DNA of 64,000 nucleotides. It comes from Flammula alnicola. Lineage: Eukaryota > Basidiomycota > Agaricomycetes > Agaricales > Strophariaceae. The position numbers and the translations under genes were made by a program. The stretch covers positions 372,001 to 436,000 of the forward strand of contig JADNRV010000012.1 of assembly GCA_015499995.1 (NCBI GenBank), read 5' to 3'. The notes under the pieces were generated by a model. The model was not told where the DNA came from. It worked only from the letters and a program-made list of their open reading frames with translations, and did not search any database. This document shows positions 11,698 to 22,267 of this stretch, piece after piece (position 1 is the stretch's first letter; every line of letters starts with the position of its first letter).

Positions 11698-13321
11698 ATG
11701 GCTCCCGTACAAGCCGAGTTCGGAGCAGCCCTTTTCAGCCTCGCACTGCCTTTGTACGTCGAGATCAACCAAACCTCTTCTTTGTCCTAATATCCTGACT
11801 TTAATTTCTAGGCTATCCTCTCTGGTATTTTCTGTGTCCATCGATGCGACAGTACTCGAGACTTATTTCCCCTCGTCAGCAAATAGGATCATTGATCACC
11901 TGGGGCTTACAGGGAGTACTATGTGTCCAAGTCTGTGAGTCTGCTCCGACTTTCGTTATATTACCATAGCTTGACCTCGTGCAAAGATAACTATTATTTA
12001 AGTTTCCCGAAGGATCCTCTGCACATGAAGGTGCTGGTGTACGGCTCCTTGATCCTGGAGTTAGTGCAGACCCTCATGGTGACGCACGATGCGTATGAAG
12101 TGTTCGCCAAAGGTTTCGGAGACATAACAGGCCTGAATGATTTGCACCTTCTCTGGTTCACGCTACCCATCCTTGGCGGCGTCGGTCAGTCGTCCGACAT
12201 TCTAGCCTGACCTCTCCTGCTCGATGCTGATGACAAGTTGCTCGCAACATTGATACAGTCGGTTTGCTGTGCCATTTAACATTCGCTTATCGTATTTGTC
12301 TACTATCGGAATCAAGGATCACAGGAGGTGTGATCGCTGCCGTGAGTGATGGATCCTGTCACTGTGTGGCGTTAGCCTTTCTGCTCACACGGCCTCGTTT
12401 CCTTTTCATTTTGGATGCATAGCTGGCTTTGTGCGCTAGCGTCTCAGCTTTTGCATTCGGAGGAAAGCTCTTCGCTGCAGGCATCCTCTCCGAGTTGGTC
12501 AAAACCAAACACATCTATCTTACTTGTGGAGTAGGTCCAAATGCTCATGTCGATAGTGTTCGATGCTGATTCCGATATTTCTTTTGTTTTAGATGTGGAA
12601 CGGATCTGGGGCGCTTTGCGATGTTATGATCGCCTCTTTCATGACATACTATGTGGGTGATTCCGCCACACTGACATTAGTATCATGTTTCTTGACAAAC
12701 GTCTAGTTATCAAGAAACCATACTGGTTTCCGAAACACCGACTATCTCATTACTCGAATCATCCGTCTCACCATCGAAACTGGTGTCGCTACAGGTAAGA
12801 GGAGCCTTCCTGAGCACTGCATCTCCATCGACTAAACACTTCCTTTTCAGCGACTGCTTCTATCGCGAGCGTCATTCTATTCGTGGGCTTCCGCCAGAGA
12901 ATAACCACCAGCGTGTATTTCATCGTGCCAGCCATTATGATCACCAAGCTGTATTCAATCACCATTGTGGCAACCTTCAACAATCGTCCCCACGCTGTCG
13001 GTGGACCGCCGCCCTTGGTAGACGTCGAAAACGGTTTTGATGAGAATAAAACGTATTCCCGCAATCTAGATCATCTAACTGGAGAAATCCGGATTGGACG
13101 CACGGTAGTCCAGCAGGTCTGGAAGGACGATGTGCCTCTGTCGCACCTTCATGTAAGCAAGCTGTTCCTTTCTGTAAGATAAACAGATTTCCTGAAAGCG
13201 ATTTTATCTCCCATAGATGTGTGATGGAGAGAGCACGCCGTCAATCAAAGACGACACCGACTCTTCCAGGAAAGTGCAAGAGACCTTCACGCAGGTCAGA
13301 GAAGCTCCTCAGAAATTCTAG
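11698..13321 (+). CDS. DUF6534-type multi-pass membrane protein
   Basis: A gene with many short exons. The exon 11880-11934 reads QIGSLITWGLQGVLCVQV; the next, from 11987, continues YNYYLSFPKDPLHMKVLVYG, a join typical of the first two transmembrane segments in this basidiomycete family (a .P.D....K... loop after the first helix). Later exons give LWFTLPILGG, a helix near 12425-12500, RIIRLTIETGVATATASIASVILFVGF (near 12760-12895) and IMITKLYSITIVATFNNR, which resemble the DUF6534 domain ET...T...ASI......KLYSN..L..LN.R. The soluble tail ends EAPQKF at the stop 13319-13321. About seven helices are expected, with plasma-membrane location inferred. The first exon (MAPVQAEFGAALFSLALPL) is uncertain, because a tiny exon at about 11814-11825 may be needed. 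Function is unknown. It converges on ORC2. Confidence 0.75.
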
Positions 13322-13474
13322 ACAAATGCGGACAGCATGGCTGGTGCCAGCTGCTCAACACACTTAAATTTTGTAGCCAAGGACAACCTACTCTCAGCCA
13401 GCGAAACACGGGTCGATGAGCAAAAATTTGTACGATAATATTTGTATTGAAAGACATACTTTCACATCCATTGA

Positions 13475-14821
13475 TCAAGACTTGAGTGAACGGAGGACAT
13501 TAGTCAATCGTTCTTTCCTCATCGGTATCCACAATGTCTCTCCCCCAGCCGAAGTCGCCTGCGCGGACACAATAAGACTATGGTCCCTAAACTCTCCCAA
13601 CAGCGCACGAAGCGCAGTGTCGCTCGTGGCATAGAAATTCTCTCTCGCCTGCATGAACAAATGATCGTATGCTATTCCGAATTGTTGCAGGTCGTTTGAT
13701 GCGCTATCCTCTGCGTTTTCGATGTTTTCAAGCTGGATATTTCCGAGGAGTATGAAGAGCTTTTGGGCCTTCTGGGTGACAGACGCCAGGATATGTGACG
13801 CTGCGGTTTCGCTCATCGCGGTGGCGTTTTGCGCTGCAAGTCCATCGACCTTACGGCGTGCACCGCCTGCATGAGCGCCTGATAGCGAAGACCGATCGAC
13901 GAATGCCAGTTCGAAGTCGTAAGACACGAGAGTGGTGAGGTCGTGCCACAGCCAAGCGAATCCTCGTGATGGAGTAGAATCAGCCTTGAGCTCGTCGGGC
14001 TTTCGAGAGAAAATCTCGGACGAGGACCATAGGAGGGGTGCGTTGATGTGGTCAATGGAGGCGATGATGTGTATTCGTGGATTGTGGGCTAGAAGTGCGA
14101 GTATAGATTTGGCTTTTGCGGTGCGGAAAGGAGAAGCGTCGATATTGTGGATGATGACGTAGAGGTGCACTTTTTGGGAGGTTTTGGTGAAGAAATCATG
14201 GATTCTGCGCGCTTGTCTGTCGACATTGGTGGAAGGTAACTCGAGGTCCTGCATACCGGGGATATTTTCTATTGAGTTCAACAGGTCTTTCAGATTGAAA
14301 TCAGGTTGGAAACCGTTAGCGACGACAACATGACCCCGTTTGGCACAGCAATTAGTCGCGAATTGATTTAAAATGCGTCGTTTCGATCCTAGCCCATAGC
14401 AGACGATATTGAACCCTTCGTTCAGTTCGCAAATATACCGAGAAAACACGAGCTCGCGGTTCTTTTCTGAGAGAATGATCGGCTGAATTGGAGGTAGACC
14501 TTTCGATGCAGATCCGATTGCGTCTGCATATTCCTCGGGGCTCAGGGGAACAACAAGTTGAGAGTAAACGTTGGATGAAGTTTGGACTCGCCCGGGTTTG
14601 TTGTACATGAAGTATGCGTCAAAAGCCGTCTGCACTATGATATTGCTGTGCTCGACCAGATCCTTGGCTTTCCCCTTCCCTTTTAGAGGCGAACTGAATG
14701 TGGCATAATTGGGAAAATCCTCGTTCCCTCCGGATTCATCTGATAAGTCGGCGTCTTCTACTTCTTCTTCTTCACTTGAGACCTCCGGCTCTTCGACAAA
14801 TAAGGATAATTTTCGGGGCAT
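13475..14821 (-). CDS. ORC2: Origin recognition complex subunit 2
   Basis: A single uninterrupted frame of 448 codons from the ATG at 14821. The N-terminal ~80 residues are acidic and disordered (EVSSEEEEVEDADLSDES). The ORC2 domain then starts around AFDAYFMYNKPGR. Conserved features include the ATPase-like ELNEGFNIVCYGLGSKR (degenerate P-loop region), VVVANGFQPDFNLKDLLN, LYVIIHNIDA and HIIASIDHINAPLLW. The C-terminal winged-helix region ends in LTNVLRSLKS. ORC2 is part of the six-subunit complex that marks replication origins in the nucleus. The gene is intronless, unlike most neighbours. An upstream TTG-started extension (four codons) is not credible. Confidence 0.94.
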   Translation of the reverse strand: MPRKLSLFVEEPEVSSEEEEVEDADLSDESGGNEDFPNYATFSSPLKGKGKAKDLVEHSNIIVQTAFDAYFMYNKPGRVQTSSNVYSQLVVPLSPEEYADAIGSASKGLPPIQPIILSEKNRELVFSRYICELNEGFNIVCYGLGSKRRILNQFATNCCAKRGHVVVANGFQPDFNLKDLLNSIENIPGMQDLELPSTNVDRQARRIHDFFTKTSQKVHLYVIIHNIDASPFRTAKAKSILALLAHNPRIHIIASIDHINAPLLWSSSEIFSRKPDELKADSTPSRGFAWLWHDLTTLVSYDFELAFVDRSSLSGAHAGGARRKVDGLAAQNATAMSETAASHILASVTQKAQKLFILLGNIQLENIENAEDSASNDLQQFGIAYDHLFMQARENFYATSDTALRALLGEFRDHSLIVSAQATSAGGETLWIPMRKERLTNVLRSLKS

Positions 14822-15136
14822 CTTCACGACCAAAAGAAATACTGAGGACTGAGGTATGGAAAGAGCTGAATGAGTGCACTGTATCGTCTGCGGCCAAACG
14901 CGTCGCTTCAGTATTATTTGCTCCTGTTGACTATGAGCTTCTTATATCACATGACCAATCCTGAGGCGCGTGGGAGTCAAGTGGGAGTCCGAGTCTCCTG
15001 GCAAGTCTCGTCCCAACTCCTTAAAATTCTTTCCTCCTACTTATTTTCAGCCACTCGACTTCTTCAATTTCGGAAAGAGAAAAGTATGAATGGTTAAATA
15101 CGGAGACCCGAAATAATTCACCTCTTAACTGCCTGT
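14822..15136. other. ORC2 5' region, nothing else seen
   Basis: The shared upstream region between ORC2 (-) and the first GH5 gene (+). No reading frame of interest is seen; regulatory blocks begin at 15137. Confidence 0.5.
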
Positions 15137-15160
15137 TTATACGGTTAATCCTCGCCAAGG
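15137..15160 (+). promoter_or_regulatory. Distal conserved block upstream of GH5 gene 1
   Basis: A 24-base block (TTATACGG.TAAT.CTCGCCAAGG) matching 19286-19309 upstream of the second GH5 gene in 22 of 24 bases. It lies 399-422 bases before the ATG here and 381-404 before the other. It may be a binding site or just retained duplication. Confidence 0.5.
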
Positions 15161-15440
15161 GTGAAGCCTTTCGACTTCGAACTTCCTCGCTGACTTGTTC
15201 AATCTGCCACCTTGGGAAGGGAATGAAGACACCGGACGCATTTGCATGCCTATATGTCCTCGCAGACTATATGGAACTAGTTCTACGTGATTACAACATA
15301 CGCCTATGGTAAGTACGGCTTCCCGACATTGTGGCGAAAATCGACCGCTGTACTGAACTCCGTCTAATAAAATATTCACGCATCCACCCCCCATAATAAC
15401 AATACTGCATTTTTATAGAATGACCTGGCGCTCACGTCTT

Positions 15441-15456
15441 CTCGGTAACTCGTCGG
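15441..15456 (+). promoter_or_regulatory. Proximal conserved block upstream of GH5 gene 1
   Basis: The 16-base CTCGGTAACTCGTCGG matches TTCGGTCACTCGTCGG at 19571-19586 in 14 of 16 bases. The distance to the ATG is almost identical in both genes (103 and 104 bases). Confidence 0.5.
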
Positions 15457-15490
15457 CTAGGCACAAGATGCCTTCAGGGACGAACAGTTG

Positions 15491-15498
15491 TATATAAG
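15491..15498 (+). promoter_or_regulatory. TATA box, GH5 gene 1
   Basis: TATATAAG lies about 61 bases upstream of the ATG, downstream of the proximal conserved block. Confidence 0.55.
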
Positions 15499-15558
15499 CT
15501 CGAAACTTGGCCTGGGCATGAATATACCATCGAAACACTTCGACTGTAACTACCGGTC

Positions 15559-17261
15559 ATGCTCTCTTTTACTGGAATCCTCGTTGGCCTCTTGGCTTTC
15601 TCTCAATCCCTCACCTCTGCCACCCCCACGACCGATTTTGGCGCTTCGAAGAACTGCACGACGACGCTACCCCCTCCAAGATCGGCTGGCAAGCTGGCTC
15701 ATATGGGAGTCAACATCGCTGGATTCGACTTTGGCTGCGGTACCGATGGCGTTAGTGGAAACAATCATCTCTTGACTTGTAAAAATTAACTTGTCATTTT
15801 CCAGACTTGCACTGCTGCTGGAGCTTGGCCCCCGCTGACTCAATTCTATGGTAGGAGTTAATAGTTTTCCAGAAATACACGACCCAACCCACATTGACCT
15901 TGCCTGTAGGAAACGATGGTGCCGGCCAGATGCAGCACTTCGTCAAAAACGACGGTTTCAACACCTTCCGTCTCCCCGTTGGTTGGCAATTCCTGACGAA
16001 TGACATCGAGAGTGGAGTCTTGAACTCTACTAACTTCGCGAAATACGACGCTCTCGTGAAGGTATGTTTAGTTTCCAGTCAATTCTTTATAAATATGTGC
16101 TGATAGGATACAGGCTTGCTTGGGTACCGGCTCACACTGCATCATCGATATCCACAACTACGCCAGGTTCAATGGATCTGTGAGTTTGAACTGTATAACC
16201 ACATAGGAAAGCGCCCATAATATTATTTTCATCAGATTATTGGCCAGGGAGGACCCAGCAATGAAATGTTCGCACAGCTGTGGTTCAACATTGCATCCCA
16301 TTACAAATTCGAAAGTAACGTCATCTTCGGAGTGTACGTCAGTGTCATCTTCCCCAAAAGTCTTTAACTCACTTGTTTTAAAGAATGAATGAGCCCCATG
16401 ATGTCCCAGATATCAATCTCTGGGCGCAGACTGTGCAGAAGGCCGTCACTGCGATCAGACTGGCAGGGTCAGTGAAAGGGTAATACACTCAGCAGCTTCA
16501 CATGTACTAAGACAAACCTGCAGAGCTGTCACGCAAATGATCTGCTTCCTGGTAACAACTGGACTTCCGCTGCCACTTTCGTCTCCAATGGATCAGCCGA
16601 TGCTCTGAACAAGGTCGTCAACCTCGATGGTCCTAAGCACAACCTCATCTTCGATGTCCACAAATACCTCGACAGCGACAACTCTGGTACCCACAGGTAC
16701 ATCAATATCATCTTTTTCGTTGCCGCAATTTGCTGATCGATTGACGTCGTAATACTAGTGACTGCGTGACCAACAATATTCAAGAAGCCTGGGCACCTTT
16801 GACTCAGTGGCTGCGCTGCAACGGACGACAGGCTCTTAATACCGAGACTGGAGGAGGAAACACCGATTCTTGTGTTACTTTCCTCTGTCAGCAAATCGCT
16901 TTCCAGGCTCAGAACTCTGATGGTAAAATTCATCGAGCTTGTGAACGATTTCCGTGCTGATAATTTATTCAATGACAGTCATCCTCGGATACGTTGGCTG
17001 GGCAGCTGGTTACTTCGATAGCAGTACGCAATTTCTTCAATAATTCATTTTACAAGTGCTGATTTCAGATGACTTTTGCACCTCTCGACTAGCCTACGTT
17101 CTCTGTGAGCAATGTTTCCTGTTATTGCTATCAAACGACTAATATGCTCTCTGCTTACAGCCGAAGTTCCCACCCAGAATGGCACCACCTGGACCGACTC
17201 CCTGCTCGTCCAGAGCTGCTTGGCCCCAATTTCAGGTTCTCAAAAGGGTTCAACGTCGTAA
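15559..17261 (+). CDS. GH5 endo-beta-1,4-glucanase without CBM1 (GH5_5 type)
   Basis: The N-terminus MLSFTGILVGLLAFSQSLTSA is a signal peptide. The mature protein goes almost directly into the catalytic domain (MGVNIAGFDFGCG), with no cellulose-binding module. Catalytic-domain blocks are FNTFRLPVGWQFL, IIDIHNYARFNG, the acid/base Glu in MNEPHD (near 16390), FDVHKYLDSDNSGTH and the nucleophile Glu in NTETGGGN. The C-terminus ends QSCLAPISGSQKGSTS. It cleaves internal beta-1,4-glucan bonds outside the cell. Around 16522-16545 the frame slips: splicing at CTGCAG puts LLPGNNW out of frame, while an acceptor two bases further (CAGAG) restores it with one residue fewer than the paralogue. Either a one-base loss compensated by a shifted acceptor or a sequence error. 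It is a tandem paralogue of the gene at 19690. Confidence 0.9.
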
Positions 17262-19285
17262 ACGATGAACGTCAGACATGGACATGTTTGAATGTATAAA
17301 ATGGAGGTTTTGGTGGTTCCAAGACTAGATTGTTCCTTACTCTCCGAGTCGTGCTATGTCGCATTTGGATGATGCATCTAAGTTGTGTAAGAATACGGTA
17401 GGAATGTATAAGTACATACAGTTTTAGTACCTCCATTTTGCTTTATTGCGTCCTGTGTGCGAAATCCCAGTATGTGCTCTCACTGGGCTAAGCGTCGAAA
17501 GAACATTCCACAAAATTAATACGGTCATAATTTTATATGAAGAGATCATCGCTCGTTTTTTCTGTATGTACTTAATTGTAATTTCTAACCAGATGTGAAG
17601 CTCATGAGCATGAACTTCAAGTTGACTATCGCGATTGTCGCCCCTAAGTCCCTAAGTAGTTTTAGGCTCGGATCAAGCTCCCTTATCAGGATGCCGCTGT
17701 TTGTTTTTGTGTATATTGATTTATGTGGAGACAGCACATCCTGACAAGGGGCTTGCTTCAATGTCCGCGATTCTGGGGGGTTGTTTGTGGCCACCGCTTG
17801 GACCAGTCTCCACACCTATGCCTTAACCTTTGCTGGAAAATTTGTGTTTGGACATGTCTCGGAGGATTTCGCCTACTTAGAATCTTACAATGTTTTCAAC
17901 TGGTAAAGATATGCGTGAAGCGGTGTGCTATATTTGAGCTTTTTATCTTACACATCAATGTATCACCAGTTGTGCATCCTGAGCTCTATAAATTTGTAAG
18001 AGGCATATAAGAGAACATTTTTATATGTTCCATCAAAAATATCCACGTAGAGTGAGCCAGAGACCTCTCTTTCGAGGTTAGAATCTCAAATCCGATGTTA
18101 TTTCGATACATCAGTATTGAGCACGTGACCTCCGAATAAAAAATATCCGGAGTCCCACTACAATCCCAATAATCATCGAAATCTGATTATCGAAATCGAT
18201 ATTCCCTCCCAATCCCTCCTGCACCGACCACTTGCTCCAAATGAACGTCCCGCATCATGGTATACCATGTAGTACTTACTTAAGAGTCGATGCATCTTTG
18301 CACGCACGCGCCGCACGCGGTTGCCGCGCGTATGTGACCGTTGTGACAATCGAGCATCACGGTAGCTTCTCGTCATAAACCACCTCAGCTATGAGCCACG
18401 ACAACATCCTGAGCTCTCAGGTATTTTTTAAACGACCATAATACTATACTAGTATACTTGTGTCAACTTTGCTTGGTCGAAAACGATACCGCTGTTTTCA
18501 AGATCCTGTTTTTCTGATTTTACACATACCCGGGGTTCCATATCCTTTTGAAATAAAATGGAACGTATTTTCGACGATGTAAAGACACATTTGCATACAA
18601 CTACATCTTAAGTGTCCATTTCAGCAAGAATTGTAGATGCGCGTTGAGTGTGGCGAGTGTAGAGGCTGCACGAGCAAGCCCTTGTTTTGATGGACTTTGA
18701 AGCAAGCCCCTTCTGCGAAGGTGCCCGGGAACCGGGCCGCAGCGGGGCTTGCTCCGAACCTAAAGTAGTTTGCCAGTGCCCTGAGTTTGCGATTGTTTAT
18801 CGATTATCAATGATCCTTCCCGCCGCGATCTCCGCAACTCCGTTGATCGCTCTTGCCCAATTTGGTACGTAGCCAACCTCCACCACTACCGCTTGTATTC
18901 ATGTCTCCCTCTCTCTGAACCCTCAATTTTCAGCGGCCATATGGCCTTGACCGTATGCATGTAGCGTGCGAAGACAACAGATATCGGTGCTGAATCATGA
19001 TGACTTCTGCATCGGTATTGTGCGTGCTGTAGTTCTGTTTAGCCATTTAGGATATTTCAGCAAGCGGCAGAATCCACAACGGCACAACCTCTCAGAATGA
19101 ACTCGTTATCAGTCTCCAGTGTTTGACCGCAGGTCACCACACGCGTCTCTGTGCATGTTCAAGGCCGACGAATTGTCTATCAGGTTACATTAATAGCTCA
19201 ATTCTCGTTTTCGAGTCTCCTCTAACTTCGACCAAGACTTCGACATCACCGTCATAAACTCCGAGCGTGGGGACACATGAGCTCC
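17262..19285. other. Intergenic between GH5 paralogues, no recognised gene
   Basis: No intact gene is recognised. At 18810-18866 a short frame (MILPAAISATPLIALAQFG, ending at a possible GT donor) looks like a lone signal-peptide exon, but no matching downstream exon was found. The rest is AT-rich with many stops. Confidence 0.45.
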
Positions 19286-19309
19286 TTATACGGATAATTC
19301 TCGCCAAGG
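19286..19309 (+). promoter_or_regulatory. Distal conserved block upstream of GH5 gene 2
   Basis: Counterpart of 15137-15160; 22 of 24 bases identical and 381-404 bases upstream of this ATG. Confidence 0.5.
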
Positions 19310-19570
19310 TTTCTCGCCTAGGTTCTTGGTGATTCCTTTAGCCTCGGCGGATGCATTGAAGACGGAAATAACCACTGGTCAGCTCTAATGACATGCTAAA
19401 AATACCGCCAGTTGCTCTCGTCTTGTGCTTTTGAGGGCGATTACCGACGTTGAGGCGAAAAACACCCGTTTTTGGTTACGTTGCTACTCGTTTTCATGGG
19501 CTATGTGCATGATATGTCGCGTATCCAACGCTGCTGCATGACCTAACAATCGTTATTTCTCCTGGTTCCC

Positions 19571-19586
19571 TTCGGTCACTCGTCGG
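19571..19586 (+). promoter_or_regulatory. Proximal conserved block upstream of GH5 gene 2
   Basis: TTCGGTCACTCGTCGG, counterpart of 15441-15456, ending 104 bases before the ATG. Confidence 0.5.
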
Positions 19587-19629
19587 ACGTCAGAAGGTGG
19601 CGAAAGTATGGATACTGCATGGTGGAAGA

Positions 19630-19637
19630 TATATAAC
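19630..19637 (+). promoter_or_regulatory. TATA box, GH5 gene 2
   Basis: TATATAAC about 53 bases upstream of the ATG, in a position comparable to that of the paralogue. Confidence 0.5.
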
Positions 19638-19689
19638 ATGGTTAGTGAGACGGGGCCACATATCATCACCCAGCCATACAACCCCTGCG

Positions 19690-21790
19690 ATGACTGTCTT
19701 CGCTATATCGCTCCTTTTCGGTCTTGGCGCCATCGCCAAAGTCAACGCGCAGTCTCCCTTGTACGGGCAATGTGTGTCATCTCAGTTATAAAACTTGTTC
19801 CGTGCATTGACAAATTTTCTCGCTTAGGTGGTGGCACTGTGAGCCGTGTTCTATGACGTTATATGAGGGGCCATACTGATATATAATCTCGCAAAGGGCT
19901 GGAGTGGAGCGACGACTTGTGTATCTGGATCAACTTGCGTTGTCTCCAACCCTTGTACGTTCAATCGCATGCATGAATTTCGTGGGTAAAAGGCTTACAA
20001 TGATCCAGACTACTCGCAATGTCTTCCTGGCGCCGCAAGTTCTAGTACAAGTATTAGCGCGGCTCCGACCTCGCAGCCGGTTTCTACAACTTCCACGGCA
20101 CCACCCTCTACCACAGTGTCCTCGCCTGCTTCGTCTCCTTCCGCGACATGTACCAGCACAACCAGGAGAGCTACCGGAACGCTTTCCCATGTGGGAATCA
20201 ACATCTCAGGGTTCGACTTCGGTTGCAACTCTGATGGAGTGGGTATTTTCAACCAAGTCATTATGTCTCCATATTGATGGATTCTGTATCACAGACCTGC
20301 AACGCTAGCGGTGCTTGGCCTCCCCTCCTAAAATATTATGGTCTGTTGCTTTCTCGTGACGATTCTACCAACCATTTATTTTTTTTATCTCAGGCCACGA
20401 CGGTCAAGGACAGATGACACATTTCGTCAATGACGACGGCTTTAACACCTTCCGTCTCCCAGTCGGATGGCAATTCTTGACCAATGACGCTGAGACCGGT
20501 ACTTTGAACGAGACCAACTTCGCCGAATACAACGACCTCGTCAATGTCAGTTATTTTTTATTTTTGCTTTATGGGCGGAGAGCTCACCTTGCCGTTTCTT
20601 TGCTTTGAATAGGCTTGCTTGGGCACGGGAGCATTCTGCATCGTTGATGTCCACAATTACGCCAGATTTAACGGAGAGGTATATTCCATTTCTGTTCTTG
20701 AAAGGATGTGTGCCGATATATATTTTGTTTCCTTCTAGATTATTGGCCAAGGAGGACCCACCAACGATGTCTTTGCCGCTTTGTGGAGTTCACTTGCGGC
20801 GAAATTTGCATCAAACCCCAAGATCATCTTCGGGATGTTCGTATCGCTTTTTCTTGTCTGTACGCGTTCAATATAGCTGACGGTCGTTAATCCTTTAGTA
20901 TGAATGAGCCCCACGACGTTCCCGACATCAATCTGTGGGCTCAGTCCGTGCAAGCTGCTGTCACCGCCATCCGTGATGCTGGGTAGGTTTGAAAATGCGC
21001 GAGTAAATCTTTTGGACACTTTGCTCATAAGTGACGTGTTCAGTGCTACTTCACAAATTATCCTCCTCCCTGGCAACAACTGGACCTCTGCTGAGACATT
21101 CGTGTCCAATGGATCTGGCGCAGCTCTCTTGACAGTCACCAACCCCGATGGCAGCACTACCAACCTTGTCTTTGATGTCCACAAGTACCTTGACAGCGAC
21201 AACTCTGGTACCCACAGGTAATGATTCCTTGATTTTATATAAGCTTATTTGACGCTTAATTGTGCTGCAACCAAAAGCGACTGCGTCACCAACAACATCG
21301 ACAATGCTTGGGGTCCTCTTGCTGAATGGTTGCGCTGCAATGGCCGCCAGGCATTCAATACAGAGACTGGTGGAGGAAACACTGCTTCCTGCGTCCAGTT
21401 TCTCTGCCAACAAATTGCTTTCCAGGCTCAGAACTCTGATGGTAATCATCCTTTTTTGCCTTTTGAGTGACTGACTGCAAGTGAACCTGCTAACGCCGCC
21501 TATCCCCTATCTTTTTAGTGTTCCTCGGTTACGTCGGCTGGGCTGCTGGAAACTTCGATCCTAGTGAGTAATTCGATGCTGTTGGTCGCTCGGACAAATA
21601 GCTGACTCCGCGGGGTTTTTTTAGGCTACGTGCTCAGTAAGTTGATATCTGTATTCTATCTTTGGCTCTCCTCTAATGTTTTCTGGCAGGCGAGGTCCCA
21701 ACCCAGAATGGCAACACATGGACCGACACTCTGCTTGTCCAGAGCTGCCTGGCTCCTTCTTCTGGCTCACAGAACGGTTCGACCTCCTAA
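19690..21790 (+). CDS. CBM1-GH5 endo-beta-1,4-glucanase (GH5_5 type)
   Basis: The signal peptide MTVFAISLLFGLGAIAKVNA is followed by a fungal CBM1 assembled from four small exons (19757-20025): SPLYGQC, GGT, GWSGATTCVSGSTCVVSNP and YYSQCLPG, with the expected cysteines and aromatic residues. A Ser/Thr/Pro linker follows. The catalytic domain starts at HVGINISGFDFGCN, and includes FNTFRLPVGWQFL, IVDVHNYARFNGE, the acid/base Glu in MNEPHD (near 20905), ILLPGNNW, FDVHKYLDSDNSGTH and the nucleophile Glu in NTETGGGN. It ends QSCLAPSSGSQNGSTS. It is a secreted cellulose-binding endoglucanase, intact throughout, and the likely parent form of the CBM-less paralogue 2.4 kb upstream. Exon positions match between the two genes in the catalytic part. 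Confidence 0.93.
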
Positions 21791-22267
21791 AGATGAAAAT
21801 GAATTGGTTCTGGTGCATCGTAGACTCTATCAAAAGAATACTATATATTTGCTGCAATCACTCCTCGCTGGGCTTCTTTCCCCTTCTTCATGACGTGATA
21901 ACGCTGACGCTATCTCGAAGAAATTGTTATCTGCTTCTGCAGAACCAGAACTGTTCCAGAACAGTCGGTTGAAATTTTTGCTGGGTGATTTCGAGACAAA
22001 AGATTGCTGAAGCGAGCAATAAACTACTGTCCGATAATGAAATTAGGTTCTGTTACCTTAGTCGTACATGCCCACCACTAGTACTGGCATGAAGGTGGAA
22101 TAGTCCTGATAGAGGTTGAGCTACAAAAGTAACCATGGACCCATATTACCCCTTTCGTAGAATCTCGGCTTCCTGATTCAGATTTACATCCGGAGTATGT
22201 TGCGCAGGTGCGGCACCGCCGCTGACCTTTTTCCTTCTACTCCTCCTCGTCCTCGGTGACGCCCGCC
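21791..22267. other. Intergenic, no gene seen
   Basis: 3' flank of the GH5 gene and 5' flank of the HAM1-like gene; no independent frame is recognised. Confidence 0.5.

Noticed and set aside
18810..18866. Signal-peptide-like first exon (MILPAAISATPLIALAQFG)
   Set aside because: No downstream exon in a consistent frame was found; a short hydrophobic frame can arise by chance.
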